Assembly (NCBI GenBank): GCA_027600665.1 | Contig: JADGJL010001026.1 | Span: 1 to 10,912 of the forward strand | DNA length: 10,912 bases | DNA from: Irineochytrium annulatum | Taxonomy: Eukaryota; Chytridiomycota; Chytridiomycetes; Chytridiales; Chytridiaceae | Direction of reading: 5' to 3' | In this document: one piece after another, positions 1-6,715 of the stretch | How positions within the stretch are numbered: position 1 is the stretch's first letter | Layout: the number at the start of each line of letters is the position of its first letter | Position numbers and translations under genes: made by a program | The notes under the pieces: generated by a model | What the model was told of the DNA's origin: nothing | What the model saw: only the letters and a program-made list of their open reading frames with translations | Databases searched by the model: none

Positions 1-611
1 CTATTGTTTGCAACATGTCCTGCTCGGAGTTCAACGTTGTTTCCGTGACATCTATTGCCGCCGGCACGTCTGTCGCCGTATCCGTCGCAGTCGCGATAAT
101 CATAGCCGTTGAAACGCTCAGTGAGGTCATGGAGCCGACCGGGTAGAACATATTGCTCCCCGGAAGACCCGAGACAGACGATGCATAGCTAGAGTTTGGG
201 CACTGACAATCGGGGACGGGGCATTCCAGCACCACGCGATTGAACGTGTCGAGCTAACACCGTAAAGTTCGTCGCGCCCAGCGCCATGCAGTTGATTTCC
301 GTTTGGTCAAACAAGTATTTTTTTCGAAATAAGAGATCCTCACTCGCATTCCAAAGTTGAACTCCCTTCCGCAGTCGTAGCCCTTCACGGGGACGTAGTT
401 CGCGACAGGCGCTTGCAGCCACGCCGGGGGTTCATTCCGCCGGGTTCGCCGGCACGTCGTTCAGCCAATCCCTCCCGAACATAACGCTGCACGTCGTGTT
501 TGGAGTATGGAATCGATCTCGATTTGCTGCTTGACATTCTGTCCTCACTAATGAGGGCCCATTGAATACGAAAAAGAGAAGGAAGAGAAAATAGATCTGA
601 TACCATGTTAT
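1..611 (-). pseudogene. Damaged gene for a secreted Thr-rich protein, 3' end outside window
   Basis: I do not recognise the family. Two segments join well across a 90-bp GT-AG intron (254-343): one ending GREFNFGMR at 344, the other starting LDTFNRVVLECPVPDCQC at 253 and running open through a Ser/Thr-rich stretch (IIATATDTATDV) to the window edge. Upstream, another frame encodes a hydrophobic run (FLFLLFFVF) and then a cysteine-bearing segment (TECQAANRD, NTTCSVMFGRDW), which looks like a signal peptide plus mature N-terminus. That frame stops at TGA 432-434, and the downstream frame (AWLQAPVANYVPVKGYDC) is shifted by one base at a run of five C. The hydrophobic run is preceded by ATA at 609-611 where a start codon would be expected, with a stop just before it. 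So it lacks a start and carries a stop and a frameshift. Alternatives are a sequencing error, or an intron with a weak GTCAAG donor that would skip the damage. Confidence 0.5.
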
Positions 612-819
612 TTAATATTTGCATAATTCTTGGTGCACATTGCTATGGACGAACAAGGATTGCATAGTAAAGAATAATGCATAGAGGGGAAAGCAATGTC
701 AACATCTTTTTTGATATTGGATGGTAGAGCCATGATGTAATTTGGTACTGGTTGCACGGCGAGAAGTCGGCCCAGGCATCAGTTATCGTGATGCTCTGCA
801 TTGTAATAAGCGAATATTC

Positions 820-2143
820 CTAGTGTTTCAAAAACTGACCTGCCGTAACACCGGTGATGTTCTTGAGCATCCCATGCACCTTCTCAATGCTCTTAAAGTA
901 GCGGACGGTCTTGACATGAAGTTCTAGCGTCGCGTCCTCGTCGCAAACAATCATCCCACGAGGGTGCATCTGAATCGCAGAGACGGTCCACATGTGGTTG
1001 ACTCCATCCTTTGGCTTTATTTAGTAGGGATTTACCGAGATTGCCAAGACAAAACAACTCACTTCGATGCACTTGGCCAACGCAAGCGCTTTATGAGCCC
1101 CCGAAATGATGATGATCACCTCTCTCGCGTCCATGACCGTCCCGACGCCAACGGTCAGCGCCAGCTTGGGCACCTTTTCGATATCCCCGCTAAAGAACCT
1201 CGAGTTTGCAAGAATGGTGTCATACGCCAGCGTCTTGATCCTCGTTCTCGACGACAACGACGATCCCGGTTCGTTAAACGCGATATGCCCATCGGGACCG
1301 ATGCCTCCAAGGAACAGCTCAATCCCGCCGGCGGCTTTGATCAAGTCCTCGAACCTAAGATTTGATTTATATGCTAAAACCTCATGCTCCACCTCTTGCA
1401 CCCCTCCCCTGAGTCCTCAATGCAACATATCTCAAATTAAACTATCTGCGAACCTTCTACACTCCGCCTCCAAATCCTTCGCATTCCCATCCAGGATATG
1501 CGCGTTCCCCGGCTCGATATCGACATGCTTAAATAAGCAATCCCACATAAAGTAATGATAGCTCTGCGGGTGGGATCGGTCGAGCCCGACGTACTCGTCC
1601 ATGTTGAATGTGACGACGTGGCGAAAGGAGAGTTTGCCGCTTTTGTGGGCGGCCACGAGGTGCTTGTAAATTCCCTCGGGCGAGCTGCCGGTCGGCAGGC
1701 CGAGGACGAAGGGGCGGGACGCGGTCGGTTTGAAGGTGTTGATGCGGTTTATAATGTAGTCCGCTGCAGAAAGCGCGGTTATAGCTTCACGATCGACTCC
1801 TCGTCCTCCAAGTCAGGGTTTCGTGTACATTAAAGAAACACCCCGGCGTCGACCGCGTCGCGAAAGGGGAGTAACAGACGCAGCTGCTCGTCCCAGAGTT
1901 TCTGCACCACAGCCCTGCTGGTGCCTCGAGACACCTCATCCCTATCTCGGAGCCCGGGAAGCGTCGGGGTTTCGTCTCGCGGTCTGGGCCAACTACTTCG
2001 ACAAGCCGTCCTCCACAGCCCCCCACAACATGCACTCCTCGCTCCAGCCTCTCCCATCCTTCAAGAGCGCGACAGCCAGCACAATGGCACATACCCGCAT
2101 ACTGAGAAGCGTCGTCATACGTGTCCCGGATAATCAGTCTCAT
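820..2143 (-). CDS. NAG1: Glucosamine-6-phosphate deaminase (NagB/GNPDA family), four exons
   Basis: It converts glucosamine 6-phosphate to fructose 6-phosphate and ammonia, the last step of GlcNAc/chitin-sugar catabolism, in the cytosol. Exons are 2143-2095, 1763-1454, 1354-1063 and 1008-820, giving 279 residues, within the family's usual 250-290. The start is the family N-terminus [11 protein letters not shown]. The spliced protein carries the phosphate-loop LGLPTGSSP (38-45), FNMDEYVGL with Asp72, and [17 protein letters not shown] with Asp141, His143 and Glu148. These fall at exactly the E. coli NagB catalytic numbers, which strongly supports the splicing. The C-terminal part has [13 protein letters not shown] and [20 protein letters not shown]. 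Intron 3 (1009-1062, 54 bp) has a CTACTAAA branch-like site; introns 1 and 2 are 331 and 99 bp. No reading-frame damage is seen. The symbol follows Candida usage and is by family only. No other GlcNAc-pathway gene is nearby. Confidence 0.95.
1764..2094 (-). other. Long first intron of the deaminase gene, with coding-like content
   Basis: The intron starts GTATGT and ends CTGCAG after a CTATAAC branch-like site, and splicing joins QYA to ADYIINRIN in phase. At 331 bp it is three to six times longer than the gene's other introns, and it is as GC-rich as exons. Within it a same-strand frame (2057-1830) ends in the protein-like segment [18 protein letters not shown] before a TAA stop. This frame is not the one reached by reading through from exon 1, which stays open but stops at 1787-1789. 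The segment may be chance or a gene remnant; I cannot assign it to a family. Confidence 0.6.
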
Positions 2144-2214
2144 CGCTACGTTGTGAGTGGGATCGCGGGATCGAAATGGGAGCAGCTCCTCAATTGACGA
2201 CCAGCCAAGCTTTC

Positions 2215-2640
2215 ATGATGCCAACATCCCTGGCGTCCCGCGCCAACATTTCCGGCCCGATCCCCGGCTTGATCCGCTCCCGCCGCGGCCCCCACTGGGC
2301 TCTTTGAGCACGCTTCTCCACAATACGACGGTGCGCGAGATTGCAATCCTCCGCGTCGCTGTTTAAACTAGGCGCAGTATGTGTGGGATCAGCATGTGGG
2401 CGTCCCGCGAGGGAGGCCGAGATGACGCAGCGGCGGTTTGATTCGATATATACGGAGTGGTAAATCGGGCGCGTTTGTTGCGACGCACGCGGTTGCGATG
2501 CGACGCGCGCGATTACGATGAGGCACATGGACGCGAGGGACTTGGAGATCGGGGAAGGGTTCGAGGAGATTAGAGCGCTGCTTGGGTATAAAGGCGCGTT
2601 CGAGCTGAAGGAGACGATCGCCTTGTCAATACGGAGTTGA
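2215..2640 (+). pseudogene. Coding-like plus-strand fragment with in-frame stops, unidentified
   Basis: A single plus-strand frame starting at ATG 2215 (MMPTSLASRANISGPIPG) carries protein-like stretches, broken by TGA at 2305-2307 and TAA at 2461-2463 and ending at TGA 2638-2640. The best part is EMTQRRFDSIYTEW followed by HMDARDLEIGEGFEEIRALL and GYKGAFELKE. A 63-bp intron with a GTAAAT donor (2460-2522) would remove the second stop and keep the frame, but nothing comparable removes the first. A neighbouring frame around 2370-2415 also looks coding (QYVWDQHVGVPRE), which hints at a frameshift. It lies divergently from the deaminase start, 71 bp away. The minus strand here has a 223-codon open frame, but its composition is poor. 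I see no family signature, so this could be a relic, an eroded exon or chance. In 2641-2865 I see nothing definite. Confidence 0.3.
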
Positions 2641-2865
2641 GGCTGCTGGTTTGGCTCTGAAAGTTCTGTATTGAGGAAGCCAGTCACTTTGGGACTTTGG
2701 ACGGGACATATTGATGTGCTGTGCGCCCCTGTCGACGTGGTCGTGGATACCTTGCAGCTGTGTTTACAACTATTACATTGCGGCAATCTACTGTGAAGAA
2801 GGTTGGTAACTGTAAGAGGGTATTTCCAGCGACAACACAGCAATGAATATATTAAGCTCACTTCG

Positions 2866-3811
2866 CTAATCCAACATGACCCTCATCCTGTCCTTGATGT
2901 CATCCCAATCCACATAACGCCCCTTGAAGTGCCGTCGTCTGGAACTCATCCCTCCCATGCAGCACCCTCTTGTTAAGGAACATTGCCACCTTGCCCTTCA
3001 CCAACCGAGTCCTATGTATGAGCTCCGGCCTCCTCAGGATCTCCGTGAGGTGTCCAAAGGCCTCGCAGAAGGTAAGACGTCGTCCCCGTCGACACGCGTC
3101 AGCTGGCGCTGGGACGGCGGGGCGTAGAAGAGGCAGATGAGGTTGTGGCCGTCGTTCTTGTAATGGAATGTGACCGGGACGCGCATGAGGAGGGAGCAGT
3201 GTGCGGGGTTGGCAGCGCGGAGGATTTCAACGGCTTGGAGCATGTCGAGGAAGGTTGATTGTTTGGCTTCCTTAGCTACGAATGCACTGGTGTAGAAAGT
3301 GACCTTTCACTAAATTCGGCCATGTACTCGTCATAGCTAACACGCTCGGACGCGGTTGCGAACGAGGACGCGTCTCACAGCGTCGGCGTCGACTTCGCGG
3401 AGCGGTGTCGCGTCAGGCTCTTTTGATAAGTATTCGCCAGCAACCAGTCGCGTCGTGGTGTGGGCGGCGCCCACTAGCGGATGTCGGACGCTGCCGTCCG
3501 TACCATTCCAGGACCAGAGAAGTATCGCGAACGGACATGGAGCGAGGCTGCTCGCGCGGGTTAACATCGCCAGAGGAATGGAGCTTCTGCCGGGTTGAGG
3601 AGTGAACGCAGAGGGGACACTGGCAGTGGTCCTGGAGCCACGCGAAGTGGAAGCGGGCCGTTGTGGGTGGGGAGGAAGCGTCCGGGCTTTGGAGGACCAG
3701 CTCAAAAAACAACAGCCTGATCGGACTGAGAACTGAGAACGGATCACGGCAGCCGGCAGTGCGGCCGAAGGCGCGGCCGTCGCGAAGGATGGGCGGAGAA
3801 GGAATCGTCAT
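2866..3811 (-). pseudogene. Decayed gamma-butyrobetaine/trimethyllysine dioxygenase-like gene, catalytic core deleted
   Basis: Intact relatives are Fe(II)/2-oxoglutarate dioxygenases of carnitine biosynthesis. The N-terminal zinc-binding-type domain is recognisable (FHFAWLQDHCQCPLC, then TRQKL, near 3652-3590). After SLVLEW near 3500 the reading continues in another frame as DWLLANTYQKS (from 3449), meets a TGA at 3375-3377 where the family's Leu-Trp-Asp motif is expected, and goes on as SYDEYMAEF. A third frame then gives FLDMLQAVEIL and RVPVTFHYKNDGHN (3255-3130). The roughly 110 residues expected between these blocks, which hold the HxD iron ligands, are absent. A fourth frame gives EAFGHLTEILRRPELIH and NKRVLHGRDEF with the distal His, and one more shift near 2940 leads to RYVDWDDIKDRMRVML and the stop at 2866-2868. 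With several frameshifts, a nonsense codon and a core deletion, no active enzyme can be made. I cannot separate BBOX-type from TMLHE-type ancestry. Confidence 0.85.
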
Positions 3812-4270
3812 TTGACGACATGCCTAGTACCAGTAAATTGTTACGAATCGAACTAGCGTACATATGAAGCGAAGATGGTGATATAGTTTGAAGCACAGTT
3901 GCTGTATTTACACTTCTGCACACACCAAAAGAAGATCAACCGGAAGGAGAAATGCATGTAGACACGTGTAGAACAAGAAAATCGAGGAAAGATAGGATTT
4001 CGGAGAGGTTCTATGGTAAAGAGCAGAAGCGAGAAAAGCGTATAGTTGTGGGTGTAAAAAAAAGCGAGAAGCTAAACAAGAAATGATAGCAACAAAGTAG
4101 GTCCACGACCCGAATGATATATGGTTTTGCAAGGCAAAAAAAATGAAGGGAAAATAAACAGGCACGATTGTAAGCAATCTGAGCACAACCCGCCAAAAAA
4201 ATCGGGAGGGAAAAGGAAAAAAGTTCAACAGAAACACTGCAGATGTCCATCACTCAAACACGCCCGCCGC
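3812..4270. other. AT-rich spacer, probable 3' UTR of the Reeler-like gene
   Basis: It holds no convincing gene. It is markedly AT-richer than its surroundings, with long A-runs on the plus strand (T and pyrimidine runs on the coding minus strand) between about 3960 and 4220. This suits the 3' untranslated region of the gene ending at 4271. Short minus-strand open frames here are Phe/Leu/Ser-rich, as expected from T-rich sequence. I found no clear AATAAA on the minus strand. Confidence 0.6.
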
Positions 4271-5983
4271 TCAGTTGTTCCCAACGTTGACCTGGTTCAC
4301 GTTCGGCACCGCGTTCGGCAACGCCGTCACGGCCGCACCGCCCCCGTACACGGCCGGCGCGGCCGCGGGCGCGCCGCCGCCGTACGCCGGAGCCGCGGGA
4401 GCGGGCGCGGGCGCCATCATGTTCGGCGCGCCGCCGTACGCCGGCTTCGCGACCGGGATCGGGCTCGCCATCGGCATCGGGACGACGGTCGTGTAGGGCT
4501 TGGCGCCGCAGCAGGGGGTGATGACGGTAGTCTTCATCGGTACGACAACGGAGGTCGGGGCAGGGGGGTTCATGGGCACGACGGACGTGATGGGCTTGGC
4601 GCCGCAGCAAGGGGTGATGACGGTGGTCTTCATGGGGACGATGGCGGAGGTCGGGACGATAACCTTGGTCGGGGTCTTCTCCCCCTGGCAGCAAGGGGTC
4701 GCGATGGGTGTTGTTTTAATGGCGACGACCGTGGAGGTGAGGACCTTGGTCATGATCGGGGTCATGACGGGCGTCATCGTGCGAACGGCCGCGGTGGAGG
4801 ATTTGGGGACCACCATGGTCGTCATAACCGTCGCGCGGCGCGTACACTTGCGGACCTGGACCTGAGTCATGACGTTGGTGACGACGGCGGTCGAGACCTG
4901 GGTGACGGTCTGGGTGACGGTTTGGGTCATCGTGAGGGGGGCGAGGGTGATGTCCCTGGTCGCGGTCACGACCTTGGTCTGGACGAGCTGCTGGGTCGCG
5001 GTGACGGGCTTGAGGGTGACTTGCTGGGTGACTTGCTGGGTAACGGCGACGGTTTGAGGGACGATCTTGGTGGCGACCTGGGTCTGATGAAAAAGCATCT
5101 CGTTAACGAAATGCACCTACAAACAAAAGTGACTTAAATACAAAGAACTCACCATCTGAACAGTTTGGGTAACGGTGACGGGCATGGTGATCGTGACGGG
5201 CAAGGGGCACTGGCTTGTCCTAATGGGCGCGATCGTCGACATGATCGGCGTGATAACCGGCGTCATGGCCCTGGTCGCCGCCACGGTGCTCGCCACCTTC
5301 AAAGTTGGGCACGGCGGGATGGTGAGGACGTTCGGGTAAGCCGCGTACGAGAACACTCCCGTGATGTTGCACTTCTGCACAACAACGGCGTTGACCATCA
5401 AGTTCCCCTTCGCCGCCATCGATGGCGTGTACTGGAACATCTGTGTGCCCAAGTAGTTGCCGGCCATCTGCATGTGGGTGATAGACGAGTTGGGCGTCTC
5501 GGAGCCCGTGCACGCCTTCGCGTTGTTTTGGAAGCCGGCCGGGATGACGAACGTGCCCGCTGGCGTCGAGGGTGTCGCGGAGCCAGAGTCCGTGACGTAC
5601 AGGAGCAGGCCCTTGAAGTCCATCCCGCTCATCATGAAGCTCATCGGCTGGCCGGGGAGGTATGTTTGGGCGCTGGCGGTGAAGGCGTAGGCGTTGGCGG
5701 CAAGAGGCATGCTGGGCTTCATGCCGCCCTCGCCGGCAATAACCATATCAGCTCCTTGTGCCGTGCATATCGGCTGTGACGGGGAGGAGAGAGGTTAGCT
5801 CGTCGTCACGTCCCAACTCGATTCCGCCACCAACAACACCGGCCCAGCTAAGCCAGATCCCCAGATCCCCACGTCCCCATCCGCGCTGATCCTTCAACAT
5901 ACCGCATTAGACGGCAATGCAGTGACGGAGGTGGAGAGAGCAGCCACGAGAGCGACGACGGAGCTCAAGATCGGGAAGCGCAT
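4271..5983 (-). CDS. Secreted Reeler-like domain protein with Val/Thr-rich repeat stalk
   Basis: Exons 5983-5903, 5773-5153 and 5116-4271 give 515 residues. Residues 1-22 form a signal peptide (MRFPILSSVVALVAALST, then SVTA). Residues about 45-161 resemble the extracellular Reeler domain: MKPSMP, then TYLPGQPMSF, MDFKGLLLYV, GTFVIPAGFQ, SSITHMQ and NAVVVQK, with Cys30, Cys115 and Cys162. After this come TPVITPIM-type segments, a VTQ-rich stretch (VTQQVTQQVT, TMTQTVTQTVTQ), three Cys-Cys sites (two inside near-identical 32-residue repeats) and an Ala/Pro/Gly tail with three YGG motifs. The Thr-rich stretches suggest O-glycosylation and a wall or surface location (inference). No C-terminal membrane segment or GPI signal is visible. 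The start is a first ATG in a good context (CGCCATGC) ahead of the signal peptide. The introns are 129 bp (GTATGT...CACAG) and 36 bp. The N-terminal family call is by pattern, and the exact role is unknown. Confidence 0.88.
4475..4654 (-). repeat. Tandem 32-residue (96-bp) repeats with paired cysteines
   Basis: The segment PMKTTVITPCCGAKP is encoded identically at 4636-4592 and at 4540-4496, exactly 96 bp apart. Similar flanks (PTS followed by three hydrophobic residues before each copy, VVPM after each) make a two-unit tandem array. A diverged third relative lies upstream in the protein (KTTPIATPCCQGEKTPT). At DNA level the two core copies differ at a few third positions, so the array is coding-constrained rather than freshly duplicated. 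Confidence 0.9.
5117..5152 (-). other. Very short (36-nt) intron in the Reeler-like gene
   Basis: The preceding exon ends VTVTQTVQM, and the intron begins GTGAGT and ends TTTGTAG. The next exon begins VHFVNEMLF and continues the Val/Thr/Gln-rich composition. Both junctions are phase 0. Unspliced, the 36 nt read in frame into a TAG, so the protein would stop after residue 245 and lose the whole repeat stalk. No alternative acceptor in this frame gives a better join. Confidence 0.75.
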
Positions 5984-6715
5984 GGCGGTGGCGGGTGATG
6001 GAAGCGAGTGGAAGGGTGACGGCGGGTCCGGGTATGCTGAACGATGGTGACAACGGCCTGGGTCGAGGGCTCGGGAGGAGACGGCTGCCGGGAGCGGATG
6101 GGTAACGGGCGAACGGCGATGGGGGGGATAACAAGTGCGATGGATGTTGGCCGTTTCGTTTTAGTTGCTGGCTGAAAACATGGTGAGACAGCGGCCGCAA
6201 CAGCCAGGGGATGACGCGAAACGTGGACCAGGACCGCTGGGCGGCGAGGGCGGAGCTGAGCGCCCAAACGCCGGTGCGACAGCCTCTGCCGTTGCGGGGG
6301 ATTAGCTCGGTATCGGAGTGGTACCCAAAGCGGCCCTGTGGCTTTGTGCCAAGAAAGAACACGCATGCAAAGAACTTAGGATAGAATATCTTCCGCACTT
6401 CCAAATAAAAAAGGAAGACACAATTCGCAAGAACAAAGAATTCAAGTCAGTCGCTCGTTTCAATGGTGTCCCCAAATCTCACAGCGTATTTTTGGTCGTC
6501 GCATGCTTCGGCCTTACAAAAGCATAGTCGGGTGGATGAATGTATTGATATATCCAGAAGAAAAGCCGGGGTACAAAATGTCGAAGCGAAGGAAACAAAG
6601 CAAAAAGTATGCCACTGATGCCAACGCAAATAAGATGTATGTGTGTAAAAAGATAACCGGGGTCCGCAACGCCCCATAAAATCATAAAGATCGAGGTCTG
6701 ACAAGATTACTCCCC
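5984..6715 (-). promoter_or_regulatory. Spacer: promoter side of the Reeler-like gene, 3' side of the PIP5K gene
   Basis: I see no gene here. The half next to the Reeler-like start (about 5984-6150) is C- and pyrimidine-rich on the coding strand, like a fungal core promoter or 5' UTR; no TATA box is evident. The half beyond about 6400 is AT-rich and probably holds the 3' UTR of the kinase gene ending at 6716. Open frames across it are Pro/His/Arg-rich with no family signal. Confidence 0.5.

Noticed and set aside
2190..2861. A 223-codon minus-strand open frame
   Set aside because: The composition is Ser/Cys/Pro-rich with no recognisable motif, and the plus strand is the more protein-like one over part of it. 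I could not support it as a gene.
1..3811. RIP-type mutation as cause of the decayed genes
   Set aside because: The visible stops (TGA for an expected TGG) are not in the CpA/TpG context typical of RIP, and the sequence is not AT-enriched or repeated here. Deletions and frameshifts dominate.
4475..4654. CRISPR-like or mobile-element repeat
   Set aside because: The repeats are in-frame protein repeats within an exon, with no spacers, inverted termini or transposase.
4121..5137. A 338-codon plus-strand open frame rich in Arg, Gly, Asp and His
   Set aside because: It is the antisense shadow of the Thr/Val-rich exon of the Reeler-like gene; its repetitive composition mirrors the VTQ and TTV codons, and it has no domain.
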